DNA of 64,000 nucleotides from Gimesia chilikensis (GCF_007744075.1 NZ_CP036266.1:6561248-6625247); one strand, 5' to 3'. Counted from the first letter of the stretch, positions 27,181 to 36,826 are shown. Notes: generated by a model from the sequence alone, not told the origin. Program-made: numbers and translations.

Positions 27181-28317
27181 ATGGCAACGAAACGCGATTA
27201 TTATGAAGTTCTCGGCGTATCGCGCGACGTGACCACGGTAGAGATCAAAAAAGCCTACAAGAAGATGGCGCTCGCCAATCACCCGGACCGTAACCCGGGT
27301 GACGAAGAAGCCATCAAACGGTTCAAGGAAGCTGCTGAAGCCTTCGAAGTTCTGGGCGACGATCAAAAACGGGCCCACTACGACCGCTACGGACATGCCG
27401 CCGATTTCGGCGCGGGGGGCGGACATCAGTTCCATGATGTGTCTGATATTTTCAGCGCATTCGGCGACCTGTTTGAAGGGTTCGGCTTCCGCGGCGGTTC
27501 CACACGCGGGGGAAATCGTCCGCGTCAGGGTGAGAGCCTGCGAACCAAAATCGAGATTGATCTGCTGGAAGCAGCTTCAGGCTGTGAACGCGAAATCCAG
27601 ATCATGCGTCAGGAGCCCTGCGAAACCTGTCACGGTTCAGGAGCCAAACCGGGAACCGATCCTCAGGAATGTGATTACTGTGGCGGAGCCGGTCAGGTTG
27701 TGCAGTCCCAGGGCTTTTTCCGCGTTCAGACAACTTGTCCCCGCTGTCGTGGCGCCGGACAGGTGATTGTCGAAAAATGTTCGGACTGTCGCGGTGACGG
27801 ACGCATCGCTAAGGAAATCACACTGGATATCAAAGTCCCTCCCGGAATTGATAACGGCATGCAACTCTGCCTGAGAGGCGAGGGCAACCCGGGCCAGAAT
27901 GGTGGCCCGCGCGGTGATCTGTATGTCGTCGTCAGCGTCGATGAACACCCCTTGTTCCGTCGCCAGGAACAGGAACTGAGTTGTCATGTCCCGATTACCT
28001 ATACTCAGGCGGTTCTGGGGGCCGAGATTGAAATCCCCACACTGGAAGGACGGCACGAACTGAAGATCAAAGCTGGAACACAGCCGGGTGAAGTCTACCG
28101 CCTGAAAGGGCTGGGCATGCCGAATCCGCATGGCGGACGACGCGGAGATCTGCATGTGATCGTGCAGATTGATGTGCCTCGTAAAATTTCAGAGCGGGAA
28201 GAAGAACTGCTCCGGGAACTGGCTGAAATCGAACACTCGGAAGTTTCCAAGCATCGCAGCCCGAGTCGGGTTTCGTTTTTCGATAAACTCAAGGAATATT
28301 TCACGCACGCTGAATGA
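27181..28317 (+). CDS. dnaJ: Chaperone DnaJ
   Basis: A 378-residue Hsp40 that delivers clients to DnaK and triggers its ATPase. Domain order: J-domain 1-70 with the HPD triad ([11 protein letters not shown]), a Gly/Phe-rich linker (about 75-115), four zinc-binding CxxCxGxG repeats ([32 protein letters not shown]; about 145-210), then two C-terminal beta domains. This is a complete type I DnaJ. The grpE gene follows after 86 bp. dnaK is not in the window. Confidence 0.96.
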   Translation: MATKRDYYEVLGVSRDVTTVEIKKAYKKMALANHPDRNPGDEEAIKRFKEAAEAFEVLGDDQKRAHYDRYGHAADFGAGGGHQFHDVSDIFSAFGDLFEGFGFRGGSTRGGNRPRQGESLRTKIEIDLLEAASGCEREIQIMRQEPCETCHGSGAKPGTDPQECDYCGGAGQVVQSQGFFRVQTTCPRCRGAGQVIVEKCSDCRGDGRIAKEITLDIKVPPGIDNGMQLCLRGEGNPGQNGGPRGDLYVVVSVDEHPLFRRQEQELSCHVPITYTQAVLGAEIEIPTLEGRHELKIKAGTQPGEVYRLKGLGMPNPHGGRRGDLHVIVQIDVPRKISEREEELLRELAEIEHSEVSKHRSPSRVSFFDKLKEYFTHAE

Positions 28318-28403
28318 TCAGAGTTGGTCAATCACAGTCGAGATCGTTTTCAACGATTCATCTTCTTAATTTTAATAGATAGAGTTAGTTACAGGTCAGA
28401 AGC

Positions 28404-28961
28404 ATGACAGATCAGGAACAACCAGAAGACATTCAGAATCAGACACAGGAATCTGCTGCTGCCGAAACGGAAGCAGCAGAGAACTCAGCCTCAGTCGAAG
28501 CACAGCTCGAAACCGCTCTGGCTGAACGCGATGAAAACCAGAACCGTTTTCTGCGTTCCCAGGCTGAGCTGGATAACACACGCAAACGTCATCAGCGGGA
28601 ACTGGCTGAACTGCGTCAGTACGCAGCAGCACCTTTTGTGCAGGACATGCTCCCCGCACTGGATAACCTGAAACGGGCCGTGGAAGCTGCTGAAAACGCA
28701 GACAACGTCAACGACCTGAAGCTCGGTGTCGAAATGGTAGCCAAGCAGATCCTGGATGTCTTCGCGAAAAATAATGTCAAAGCCATTGAAGCGGTCGGAC
28801 AGCCCTTTGATCCGAACCTGCACGAAGCTTTACAGCAGATGCCTTCTGACGAATATCCATCGATGACTGTCATCCAGGAACTGGAGCAGGGCTTTATCCT
28901 GAACGACCGGGTGGTGCGTCCGAGTAAAGTGATTGTCTCCTCGGGACCAGCTGAAAACTGA
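28404..28961 (+). CDS. grpE: Nucleotide exchange factor GrpE
   Basis: A 185-residue DnaK nucleotide exchange factor. The first 40 residues are Glu/Gln/Ala rich and probably disordered. A long coiled coil follows (ETALAERDENQNRFLRSQAE), including the NTRKRHQRELAELRQYA segment and LPALDNLKRAVEAA. The beta-domain near the end has AVGQPFDPNLHEALQQMPS and ILNDRVVRPSKVIVS, which are the GrpE signature. It follows dnaJ in the same direction. Confidence 0.95.
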   Translation: MTDQEQPEDIQNQTQESAAAETEAAENSASVEAQLETALAERDENQNRFLRSQAELDNTRKRHQRELAELRQYAAAPFVQDMLPALDNLKRAVEAAENADNVNDLKLGVEMVAKQILDVFAKNNVKAIEAVGQPFDPNLHEALQQMPSDEYPSMTVIQELEQGFILNDRVVRPSKVIVSSGPAEN

Positions 28962-29001
28962 TCAGTATTCTATATTCACTGTTTTTTGAGAGAATCGAAA
29001 G

Positions 29002-29301
29002 ATGCCAACGTACGATTACGAATGCTCCCAGTGTCATCACCAGTGGGAAGTGTTTCAGTCCATCACTGCCAAGCCACTTCGTAAATGCCCGGAGTGTGGC
29101 AAGCTGAAAGCCAAACGCATCATTGGTGCTGGCGGCGGTATCATTTTCAAGGGAAGCGGTTTTTACGAAACGGATTACCGCAGCAGTTCTTACAAAAAGG
29201 CTGCTGCAGCTGACTCTAAAGCACAGTCCGCCAGTTCCGAATCCAAAAGTTCCAGCAGCGACTCCGGATCCTCTTCCAAGAGCGGTTCCAAGGATTCCTG
29301 A
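29002..29301 (+). CDS. FmdB-type zinc-ribbon protein with Ser/Lys tail
   Basis: A 99-residue protein. The N-terminal zinc ribbon is MPTYDYECSQCHHQWEVFQS ... RKCPECG (two CxxC pairs). GIIFKGSGFYETDYRS is the usual FmdB continuation. The last 30 residues are Ser/Lys/Ala low-complexity sequence. FmdB-like proteins are small regulatory or structural zinc proteins with poorly known targets. It is 40 bp after grpE and may share its transcript. Confidence 0.85.
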   Translation: MPTYDYECSQCHHQWEVFQSITAKPLRKCPECGKLKAKRIIGAGGGIIFKGSGFYETDYRSSSYKKAAAADSKAQSASSESKSSSSDSGSSSKSGSKDS

Positions 29302-29380
29302 TTACCTTTGAAATTTGACCGGGAATGATCTATAAGAGAATCAGACGCCGATTCAGCTACTCTTTTCGTCTGAGGCTCCC

Positions 29381-29590
29381 ATGATCCAACCTCAAACCTG
29401 CCCCATTTGCCGCAAGGTCGTCACTACAAAAGCTGGTGACGACCAGTCTGCTTTTCCATTCTGCAGCAAGAAGTGCCGGGATGTCGATTTCTTCCGCTGG
29501 TCTGATGGACGCTATGCCATTGTGGAAGATCTGGATCCACGGCTGATCGAATTGCAGCGCCTGGAGCAAGAGGGTGAACAAGATTTCTAA
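29381..29590 (+). CDS. yacG: DNA gyrase inhibitor YacG
   Basis: A 69-residue zinc-ribbon protein. CPICRKVVTT gives the first C-x2-C pair and FPFCSKKCRDVDFFRWSDG the second C-x3-C pair, followed by the conserved W-x-x-G-x-Y segment. In Escherichia coli YacG binds GyrB and stops gyrase from binding DNA. The stop codon lies 17 nt inside the next gene, so the two are translationally coupled. Confidence 0.85.
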   Translation: MIQPQTCPICRKVVTTKAGDDQSAFPFCSKKCRDVDFFRWSDGRYAIVEDLDPRLIELQRLEQEGEQDF

Positions 29591-30674
29591 CGCGTCTTCA
29601 GCGAACCCTTCTGATTCCGCCGCGACAGATCAGAGTGAGAATCAGGCGAGCGAAGGCTTGTCTCCCGTAGTCAAAGGCACACTGTTCGGGTTGCTTTCTG
29701 CGCTGGCCTACACAGCCGCCAACATCTCACTACGGGAAGCCGCGGTCGACAATAACGCCGACTGGGCCATCTGGATCTCCGCGTTGAAATCCATTCCCGC
29801 AACCATTGTGGGCTGGACGCTGGTTGCCTATCGCGGTTCCAGAGGATTACCGGCTCTGCCTCCCAGCCGTCTGGTCATTCCACTGATCCTGACCGGGCTG
29901 CTCATGCAGTTCGGCGGGAACGTCATGTTCCAATGGTCGCTGAGCCTCGGTGGACTTGCCTTCACGGTTCCGCTCTGTTTTGCGACCCTGCTCGCCACCG
30001 GGGCCATCCTGGGACGCCTGTTCCTGGAAGAGGCGATTACCCCGCGCATGTTTGCTTCCATGGTCATCCTGACGGCTGCCATTGTCGTACTCAGCCTGGG
30101 GGCGCATCAGGCGGAAGAATCTGTATTCGAACACATGGAGCACCATACCCGCTCCATGGTGACGGTTGCTCTGACCATCTTTGTTGCCTGTGTGGCTGGC
30201 TGCGCTTATGGAGCCGGTGGGGTCATGATTCGTGGAACCGTGCGCGGAGAGATGTCGATCTCCGCGTCACTGGTACTCATCAGTACGACCGGTATGGTCT
30301 GCCTGACAGGCGTGGCCTTCTATCGGCTTGGCATCGAGATCCTGTGGGTCACGACTCCCTGGCAATACCTGGTGATGCTGGTGGGTGGCATCATGAATGC
30401 CATCGCCTTCTTTGCCATTGGTGCGTCCATGAAGCACCTCACGGTCACACGCGTCAACCTGCTTAATGCCTCGCAGACCGCGATGGCTGCGTTTGCCGGC
30501 GTCTTCTTTTTTGATGAAAAACTGACGGTCTGGCTCTTGAGCGGAACGGCGCTGACGATCGGCGGTCTGTTCCTGATGGAGAAGAAACGCCCCGCGATCC
30601 CCAACAGTTCACTTTCCAAGACGTCACCAGATGACTCGACGCAACAGGAGGTCAGCTCGCATGAACAACCTTGA
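29574..30674 (+). CDS. EamA/DMT family transporter
   Basis: A 366-residue inner-membrane protein of the drug/metabolite transporter superfamily. About ten membrane helices form two EamA repeats (helices from about residue 35-175 and 195-335). Repeat 1 carries PLCFATLLATGAILGRLFLE and repeat 2 carries NLLNASQTAMAAFAGVFFFD followed by EKL, the typical EamA ends. The cytoplasmic ends are Ser/Asn rich. The start codon is GTG at 29574, overlapping yacG; the stop overlaps the next gene by 14 nt. The transported compound is unknown. Confidence 0.88.
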   Translation: MNKISNASSANPSDSAATDQSENQASEGLSPVVKGTLFGLLSALAYTAANISLREAAVDNNADWAIWISALKSIPATIVGWTLVAYRGSRGLPALPPSRLVIPLILTGLLMQFGGNVMFQWSLSLGGLAFTVPLCFATLLATGAILGRLFLEEAITPRMFASMVILTAAIVVLSLGAHQAEESVFEHMEHHTRSMVTVALTIFVACVAGCAYGAGGVMIRGTVRGEMSISASLVLISTTGMVCLTGVAFYRLGIEILWVTTPWQYLVMLVGGIMNAIAFFAIGASMKHLTVTRVNLLNASQTAMAAFAGVFFFDEKLTVWLLSGTALTIGGLFLMEKKRPAIPNSSLSKTSPDDSTQQEVSSHEQP

Positions 30675-31287
30675 ATCATCACCAGAATGGCCTCTCAAAG
30701 CAGATAGCATCCCGACGCCTCCGGAACTGCCTTATCCTGATGTCGACTGTGACTGGGAAGCGCTGCACTCCTATCCGGTCATCGATCCAACCGCCTGGGT
30801 GACTCCCGATGCCATCGTCACGGGACGCGTGCGGCTCAAAGCCCGCAGCACAATCTGGCATCAGTGTGTCTTACGGGGCGACCTGGAATATATCGAAGTT
30901 GGCGCAGAGACGAACGTGCAGGACGGCTCGGTGCTGCACACCGATTATGGACATCCCTGTATCCTCGGAGATCGGGTGACGCTCGGACACGCGGCGATCG
31001 TGCATGGCTCTGTGGTGGAAGACGATGCCATGATCGCGATTGGCGCCACGGTCCTCAGCCGCTGTGTCATTGGAAAAGGCGCGTTGATCGCTGCAGGGGC
31101 GCTGGTACGGGAAGGCATCCATGTCCCCCCCGGGACACTCTGGGCCGGCTGTCCTGCCCGCCAGATCAAAGTCCTCACGCCGCAACAACAGGAACGCCTG
31201 CAGGCTACCTGGCAGCATTATGTAAATCTCGGTGCGGCCAGCCTGGAGCGGTTCGGTCGCGAGCATATTGACCGGCTCACTCAGTAA
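30661..31287 (+). CDS. Gamma-type carbonic anhydrase family protein
   Basis: A 208-residue left-handed beta-helix protein. Hexapeptide repeats run from about residue 45 to 165 (AWVTPDAIVTGRVRLKARST, NVQDGSVLHTDYGHPCIL, VTLGHAAIVHGSVVEDDAM, IGATVLSRCVIGKGALIAAG). Three His sit at the expected metal positions (H in VLHTD, GHAAIVHG). The family hydrates CO2 or acts as an acyltransferase-like scaffold. I chose ATG 30661, 8 bp after AGGAGGT, rather than the ATG at 30631 inside the transporter gene. It overlaps the EamA gene. Confidence 0.88.
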   Translation: MNNLESSPEWPLKADSIPTPPELPYPDVDCDWEALHSYPVIDPTAWVTPDAIVTGRVRLKARSTIWHQCVLRGDLEYIEVGAETNVQDGSVLHTDYGHPCILGDRVTLGHAAIVHGSVVEDDAMIAIGATVLSRCVIGKGALIAAGALVREGIHVPPGTLWAGCPARQIKVLTPQQQERLQATWQHYVNLGAASLERFGREHIDRLTQ

Positions 31288-31428
31288 ACAACGCGTTATC
31301 TGTTCACGAGTTCAAGGCTCTGCAAAAAACTACCAGCAGATCGCATTTTTGCCTCGTAAACAGAGTAGCCGCTATGGTATCCTAAAGCATCAATTTTGTA
31401 ATGAAACTAATTAACTCAGGATCCTCTT

Positions 31429-32757
31429 ATGAATACTGAAAAGACTTCAACTCCCGCGTCGACGACGCGTCGTGATTTCATCAAATCCAGTTCTGCAGCT
31501 GTCGCTGCATCGACTCTGACAGGCAGTGTCTTTGCTGGAACATCTCCCTCAGCCGCACTGCAATCCAGTGTGTTTGCCGCCGGCAGCGATGAAATCCGCG
31601 TTGGTCTGGTGGGCTGTGGTGGTCGTGGAACCGGGGCAGCCGCCCAGGCACTCGCCGCTGACAAAAACGCCAGACTGGTCGCGATGGGTGACACGTTCTA
31701 CGATCATCTGGATAAGAGTTATAAGAACCTGAAAAAGAACCCCGTTGGCGAACAGGTGCAGGTCGACGCGGATCATAAATTCGTCGGCTTTGATTCCTAT
31801 CAGAAAGTCATCGACTGTGTGGACGTGGTTCTGCTGACCACACCGCCTCACTTCCGCCCCATGCAGTTGCGGGCCGCGATTGAAGCCGGAAAACACGTCT
31901 TCGCTGAAAAGCCGGTCGCCGTCGATGCACCGGGTGTTCGTTCCGTCATGGAAACCTGTAAGCTGGCCAAAGAGAAAAACCTGTCGATCGTATCGGGTCT
32001 CTGCTGGCGCTATCACCAGGGTATGCGGGAAACCTTCAAGCAGATTCATGAAGGGGCCGTCGGCGATGTGATGGCAATCCAGTGCAGCTACAACACCCGC
32101 GGTCTGTGGATGTTCAAGCGGGAGCCGGAATGGAGCGATATGGAATGGCAGATGCGCAACTGGCTCTATTTCACCTGGTTGTCTGGTGACTTCAACACCG
32201 AACAGCATGTCCACAGCCTGGATAAAATGGCCTGGACAATGAACGACCAGACGCCAATCTCCTGCAGTGGTACTGGTGGCCGCCAGACACGTACCGGCAA
32301 AGAGTACGGTCACATTTACGACCACTTCGCGATCGTCTACGAATATTCCAACGGAGTCAAAGGCTTCAGCCGCTGCCGTCAGCAGGATGGTTGTGCTGTC
32401 GATGTATCAGACCACGTATTCGGCACCAAGGGTCGCGTCGATGTCTTCAAGCATCGTATCTACGATCCCAAAGGGGAAAAGACCTGGCAGTTCCGCGACA
32501 AAAGCAAAAACATGTACCAGGTCGAGCACGATGAATTCTTCGAAAGCATCCGCTCCGGCAATCCGATCAACAATGGTGACTACATGACCAAGAGCACCAT
32601 GCTGGCGATCATGGGTCGTATGGCTGCTTATACCGGTAAGAGCATTACCTGGGACGAAGCTATGAATTCGCAGGAAGACCTGACTCCCGCAAGTTACGAG
32701 TGGGGCCCGATGCCGGTTCCGCCCGTCGCCATGCCGGGCATCACCGCTTTTAAATAA
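31429..32757 (+). CDS. Tat-exported Gfo/Idh/MocA family oxidoreductase
   Basis: A 442-residue NAD(P)-dependent sugar oxidoreductase-like protein. The start TTRRDFIKSSSAAVAASTL is a twin-arginine signal. The Rossmann fold opens IRVGLVGCGGRGTGAAAQAL, and the family motif AEKPVAVDAPGVRSV (EKP) stands near residue 160. The C-terminal domain has the GNPINNGDYMTKST segment. Such exported members are very common in planctomycetes and many act on oxidised sugars. It stands alone with a strong terminator after it. Confidence 0.92.
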   Translation: MNTEKTSTPASTTRRDFIKSSSAAVAASTLTGSVFAGTSPSAALQSSVFAAGSDEIRVGLVGCGGRGTGAAAQALAADKNARLVAMGDTFYDHLDKSYKNLKKNPVGEQVQVDADHKFVGFDSYQKVIDCVDVVLLTTPPHFRPMQLRAAIEAGKHVFAEKPVAVDAPGVRSVMETCKLAKEKNLSIVSGLCWRYHQGMRETFKQIHEGAVGDVMAIQCSYNTRGLWMFKREPEWSDMEWQMRNWLYFTWLSGDFNTEQHVHSLDKMAWTMNDQTPISCSGTGGRQTRTGKEYGHIYDHFAIVYEYSNGVKGFSRCRQQDGCAVDVSDHVFGTKGRVDVFKHRIYDPKGEKTWQFRDKSKNMYQVEHDEFFESIRSGNPINNGDYMTKSTMLAIMGRMAAYTGKSITWDEAMNSQEDLTPASYEWGPMPVPPVAMPGITAFK

Positions 32758-33078
32758 TCCGATTCAGCTGAAGGACACTGATCACTTCAGCACGAATCGC
32801 AGAGACCAACGCCCGCAGGCTGACTGCGGGCGTTTTTTTGTTTCAATCAGCTGACTTTGGAGTCATCTTTCGAACTTAATGAAATTCTGGTGAAAGACGA
32901 GTTTTTCGAAACATTTTCTCGTCTTCCGTGTTTGATCTTTGTAGCTTGAGTTCCAGCAGTTACGTTAAGACTGGCAAGATCGGGCAGAGCTTCGTCTGCC
33001 CCCTTTCGACAGTCTTTTCCGTAACCTTGTTGATAGAATCAACTTAACATTTCTAATTTCCAGTTCGGAGACTCTCAG
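32758..33078. other. Intergenic region before the EF-hand gene
   Basis: It holds the terminator at 32810-32839, a hairpin GGGCAGA-gcttcg-TCTGCCC (32982-33001) and a GTTGAT-aga-ATCAAC palindrome (33029-33043) about 35 bp before the EF-hand start. No gene is seen. Confidence 0.55.
32810..32839 (+). terminator. Intrinsic terminator after the Gfo/Idh/MocA gene
   Basis: CGCCCGCA (32810-32817), loop GGCTGAC, TGCGGGCG (32825-32832), then seven Ts. Confidence 0.92.
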
Positions 33079-33807
33079 ATGCGTTTGACTCGTCTACTTT
33101 CAGTTGGCACGACCCTGCTCGCTATCAGTGCCACAAGCATGCTTTCAGCTCAACCTCCTGAAGGAGGAGACCGTCCCGAGCGTGGTAATCGCCCCGAAGG
33201 TCGTGAACGGGGTCCCCGTGATGGGGAACGTGGGCCACGTGATGGTGAACGTGGTCCGCGTGATCGTGGTCCGGGCGGACGTGGCAATTTCATGATGATG
33301 CTCCCCATTTTCGTCGTCCTGGACGTCAACAAAGACGGTGAAATCTCCAAAGAAGAGATGGAAAACGCCACTGCCTCGCTGAAGAAACTGGACAAAGATA
33401 AAGACGGGAAACTGTCACAGGAAGAACTGCGTCCCGACTTCGGTAACTTTGGTCGTCGTGATGGCGATCGTCGTGGTCCTGGTGGCGGATTCGGTGGTGG
33501 CTTCGGACGTCGCGATGGCGATGGTGGCGGGGACTTCGTGGAACGCATGATGGCCAACGACAAAAACAAAGACGGGAAAATTACCAAGGACGAGCTTCCC
33601 GAACGTATGCAGAGAATGTTCGATAACATCGACACCAACAAGGACAAGGCGCTGGATAAAGCAGAACTGACTAAAACTGCAGAACAGTTCAACGCTCGCT
33701 TCCGTTCGCGTGGTGGAGACCGTGGTGACCGTGGTGGTGATCGGGGACGTCGCAACTCAGACGGCGATCGCCCGAAACGCCCCGAATCGGACAACTCTGA
33801 TAACTAA
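33079..33807 (+). CDS. Secreted EF-hand calcium-binding protein
   Basis: A 242-residue exported protein. A signal peptide of about 24 residues (ends SAQ) leads into a charged low-complexity stretch of RDGERGP repeats (about 30-70). Four EF-hand loops follow: DVNKDGEISKEE, DKDKDGKLSQEE, DKNKDGKITKDE and DTNKDKALDKAE, the last lacking the central Gly. A Gly/Arg/Asp-rich linker (about 125-150, GGGFGGGFGRRDGD) splits them into two pairs. The tail is again RGGDRG repeats. Calcium binding is expected at three loops. Proteins of this layout are common in planctomycetes; the role is unknown. Confidence 0.9.
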   Translation: MRLTRLLSVGTTLLAISATSMLSAQPPEGGDRPERGNRPEGRERGPRDGERGPRDGERGPRDRGPGGRGNFMMMLPIFVVLDVNKDGEISKEEMENATASLKKLDKDKDGKLSQEELRPDFGNFGRRDGDRRGPGGGFGGGFGRRDGDGGGDFVERMMANDKNKDGKITKDELPERMQRMFDNIDTNKDKALDKAELTKTAEQFNARFRSRGGDRGDRGGDRGRRNSDGDRPKRPESDNSDN

Positions 33808-33864
33808 AGACCCATTATTTCCGTCTGGTTCACCAGCGCATCCTGTTTTTCAAAGGACGATTTT

Positions 33865-35214
33865 ATGCAGTCCCGCGTTGCTGTCTTCGCTTTGTTGATG
33901 CTGATTTCCTCAAGCGTTCAGGCAGACTGGATGCGTTTTCGGGGACCAAACGGATCGGGTGTTTCTGACGAAACACAAGCTACGCCTGCCGAGTGGAGTA
34001 GTCAGAAAAACCTGAAATGGAAAGTGGCTCTACCAGGTCCCGGTTCATCCAGCCCGATCATTGTGGGTGACAAAGTGTTTGTCACCTGCTGGTCGGGCTA
34101 CGGGATGAGCCGGAATGAGCCGCCCGGAGACCAGAAAGATCTCAGACGACATCTGATCTGCCTGGATCGCAAGACCGGGAAAGTACTCTGGGATCGCAGC
34201 GTGAAACCGGTACTGCCCGAAGATGTCTATACCGGAATGTTCGCCGAACACGGCTTCGCCTCACATACTCCCACTTCGGATGGGAAACACGTCTACGCCT
34301 ATTTCGGCAAGTCGGGAGCCGTCGCGTACGACATGGAAGGCAAGCAACTCTGGCAGACCATCATCGGAGATGAACTTGATCCCCGTCGCTGGGGCTCGTC
34401 TTCCAGTCCGATTCTCTACAAAGACCTGCTGATCGTCACTGCTTCTGCAGAGAGTGAAGCCATGGTGGCCCTCAATAATGAAACCGGTAAGGAAGTCTGG
34501 CGTCAGGAATCAACGGGTTTCAACGCCACCTGGGGGACTCCCATCGTTGTCCCCGTCAACCAGGAGCGGACCGACCTGGTGATCGGCGTCCCTTATGAAA
34601 TCTGGGGACTGAATCCTGAAAATGGAAAACTCCGCTGGTACTGTGAAGCCATGGACACAGACACTTACTGTTCCAGTGTGATCGCCGGCAAGGACGGCGT
34701 GGTGTATGGCATCGAAGGACGCGGTGGTGGATCGATCGCCGTCAAGGTAGACGGCAGTGGCGATGTGACCAAGTCAAACGTGCTCTGGTCGGGCCGGGAT
34801 GCGAATCGTATCGAAACACCGATCCTTTATGATGGACGCATCTATTTCTTCTCGCGTGGCATCGTGAACTGCATCGATGCCAAAACGGGCGAACGGATCT
34901 TCCGAGGCCGACTGGAATCCGATAGCGGATTAACGGCCAGTGAAGAACCCGCCAGAGGCGGTGGTTTTGGCGGACGACGGGGAGGCGGCGGTTTCCGCGG
35001 CAGTGATTATTCCTCGCCAGTGGCTGCAGATGGTAAAATCTATTTCGTCTCCCGCTCCGGTGAAACGTACGTGATTAAAGCCAGCGACAAACTGGAACAG
35101 CTGGCCGTCAATCGTCTGACAACCGACGAAGAAGATTTCAGCGCCTCACCTGCCATCGATGGGGGCGACCTGTTTATCCGCTCGGACAAGCACCTGTATT
35201 GTGTCGGCAAATAA
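33865..35214 (+). CDS. Secreted PQQ-like beta-propeller protein
   Basis: A 449-residue exported protein. Signal peptide about 20 residues (ends VQA). The PQQ-type propeller blades begin WMRFRGPNGSGVSDETQATP, followed by SQKNLKWKVALPGPGSSSPI, LDRKTGKVLWDRS, LNNETGKEVWRQES and DAKTGERIFRGRLE. A Gly/Arg-rich insertion (RGGGFGGRRGGGGFRG) at about 370-387 interrupts the last blades. It is not a quinoprotein dehydrogenase, since the PQQ-ligand and catalytic residues are not evident. The ATG at 33865 follows AAAGGACGATTTT. It lies 57 bp after the EF-hand gene. Confidence 0.9.
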   Translation: MQSRVAVFALLMLISSSVQADWMRFRGPNGSGVSDETQATPAEWSSQKNLKWKVALPGPGSSSPIIVGDKVFVTCWSGYGMSRNEPPGDQKDLRRHLICLDRKTGKVLWDRSVKPVLPEDVYTGMFAEHGFASHTPTSDGKHVYAYFGKSGAVAYDMEGKQLWQTIIGDELDPRRWGSSSSPILYKDLLIVTASAESEAMVALNNETGKEVWRQESTGFNATWGTPIVVPVNQERTDLVIGVPYEIWGLNPENGKLRWYCEAMDTDTYCSSVIAGKDGVVYGIEGRGGGSIAVKVDGSGDVTKSNVLWSGRDANRIETPILYDGRIYFFSRGIVNCIDAKTGERIFRGRLESDSGLTASEEPARGGGFGGRRGGGGFRGSDYSSPVAADGKIYFVSRSGETYVIKASDKLEQLAVNRLTTDEEDFSASPAIDGGDLFIRSDKHLYCVGK

Positions 35215-35225
35215 GCTGTGGTGAC

Positions 35226-35246
35226 AGGCGCTGGTCAACAGCGCCT
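35226..35246. terminator. Hairpin between convergent genes
   Basis: AGGCGCTG-gtcaa-CAGCGCCT, a perfect 8-bp stem, separates the propeller gene (+) from yjbQ (-) and touches the yjbQ stop codon. No long T-run is present on either side, so termination is plausible but not certain. Confidence 0.55.
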
Positions 35247-35664
35247 ATTCGCCTTGAATCGTGACGACCAGTCGTCGGCTGCCGCCGTGGTTACGATGCT
35301 CGCAGAGATAAATCCCCTGCCAGGTACCCAGGCAGAGACGCCCGCCGCTGATGGGGATCGTCAACGAATTTCCAATCATGGATGCTTTCACATGCGCCGG
35401 CATGTCATCGGGGCCTTCGCAGGTATGAATATAGGGAAACGATTCCGGGGCGATCTTGTTGAACGACATTTCCAGATCGACGGGGACATCCGGATCCGCA
35501 TTCTCATTAATCGAGAGTGAGGCGGAGGTATGCATGATGAAGACATGCATCAACCCGGTTTCAATCTGGGACAGTTCAGGAACTTCGCTGAGCACTTCCC
35601 GTGTGACGATATGAAAACCGCGCGGCAGCGCGGGCAGTCGGATCTGTTTCTGTATCCAGGCCAT
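35245..35664 (-). CDS. yjbQ: YjbQ/UPF0047 family protein (secondary thiamine-phosphate synthase-like)
   Basis: A 139-residue small cytoplasmic protein. It shows ETGLMHVFIMHTSASLSINE followed by NADPDV, then EGPDDMPAHVKASMIGNSLT and GTWQGIYLCEHRNHGGSRRL. The conserved His, Cys and Asp of the family (HTSAS, HVK, G-T-W-Q-G-I-x-x-x-E-H) are present. Weak thiamine-phosphate synthase activity has been reported for the E. coli member; the true role is uncertain. It follows aroC by 20 bp on the same strand. Confidence 0.9.
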   Translation of the reverse strand: MAWIQKQIRLPALPRGFHIVTREVLSEVPELSQIETGLMHVFIMHTSASLSINENADPDVPVDLEMSFNKIAPESFPYIHTCEGPDDMPAHVKASMIGNSLTIPISGGRLCLGTWQGIYLCEHRNHGGSRRLVVTIQGE

Positions 35665-35683
35665 GAGATAAGGCTCCTTCCTG

Positions 35684-36826
35684 TTAGACGTGGTCGGGCC
35701 GCTCCGGTGTCGCTTCGCACTGCGCCCGCCAGCGTAACCAGTGATCAGCCAGCGTTATGGCCAGCATGGCTTCCGCGATGGGGACGAACCGGGGCAGCAG
35801 GCAGGGATCGTGACGGCCCTTGGTACGGATCGTCGTTGCTTCTCCTGAGCGGGTCACGGTGGGCTGTTCAATCAGCAGGCTGCTGGTTGGCTTCACTGCG
35901 GCACGGAACACCAGCGGCTGTCCGGTGGAAATGCCACCCAGGCTACCACCATGTCGATTGGAATCGGTGCTGATGACCGGCGTACCCTCGTGTTGTTCCG
36001 CGACAAAGTGATCGTTATTCTCGCTTCCCCGCATGGTGGCACAGCCAAAACCGGAACCATATTCGACTCCCAGCACGGCCGGGATGCTGAATAATGCTTT
36101 TGCGATGTCTGCCTTGAGTTTGTCGAATACCGGCTCACCCAGTCCCGGAGGAACATTCAGAGCCACGACTTCCGCGACACCGCCAATTGAATCCCCGTCT
36201 TTGCGGATCTGATCAATGAACGAGATCATCTCCTGTGCCAGACCGTGGTCCGGACAGCGCACGGGATTCGGTGTCCCATCGGCAAACTGTTCGACCTGTT
36301 CTGTGGTGATCGTGGTGGGATCGGCGATCTCGGCTTTGAGATGCCCTACCTGGGTGACATAGCCGACGATCTGTCCGCCGAAGGCCGTCTGCAGGATTTT
36401 CTTGGCGACCACCCCCGCGGCTACGCGCACATTGGTCTCACGTGCACTGGAACGCCCGCCACCACGATAATCGCGGAAACCGTACTTGGCGTCATAAGTG
36501 TAGTCGGCGTGTCCGGGGCGATACTTGTCTTTGATATCGCTGTAGTCTTTGCTCCGCTGATCCTCGTTCCGGATCAGGATGGCAAGACTCGTGCCGGTGG
36601 TCACACCTTCGAAGACGCCCGCCAGAATTTCCGGATGATCGGCTTCTTTCCGCTGAGTGACGATCTTGCTCTGCCCGGGTTTCCGCCGGTTGAGGTCGAC
36701 GAGCAGATCTTCCACGCTTATCGGGATTCCCGGGGGAACACCATCAATAATAACTACGTTGCCCGGACCGTGGCTTTCGCCAGCTGTTGTGATCCGAAAG
36801 GCTTGTCCAAATGAATTTCCTGCCAT
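35684..36826 (-). CDS. aroC: Chorismate synthase
   Basis: The enzyme converts 5-enolpyruvylshikimate 3-phosphate to chorismate with reduced FMN, the last common step of aromatic amino-acid synthesis. It has 380 residues. Signatures 1-3 are seen: GESHGPGNVVIIDGVPPG, YRGGGRSSARETNVRVAAG and the C-terminal RHDPCLLPRFVPIAEAMLA. The N-terminal GQAFRITTAGESHG is exactly that of the family. ATG at 36826. It forms an operon with yjbQ. Confidence 0.96.
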   Translation of the reverse strand: MAGNSFGQAFRITTAGESHGPGNVVIIDGVPPGIPISVEDLLVDLNRRKPGQSKIVTQRKEADHPEILAGVFEGVTTGTSLAILIRNEDQRSKDYSDIKDKYRPGHADYTYDAKYGFRDYRGGGRSSARETNVRVAAGVVAKKILQTAFGGQIVGYVTQVGHLKAEIADPTTITTEQVEQFADGTPNPVRCPDHGLAQEMISFIDQIRKDGDSIGGVAEVVALNVPPGLGEPVFDKLKADIAKALFSIPAVLGVEYGSGFGCATMRGSENNDHFVAEQHEGTPVISTDSNRHGGSLGGISTGQPLVFRAAVKPTSSLLIEQPTVTRSGEATTIRTKGRHDPCLLPRFVPIAEAMLAITLADHWLRWRAQCEATPERPDHV

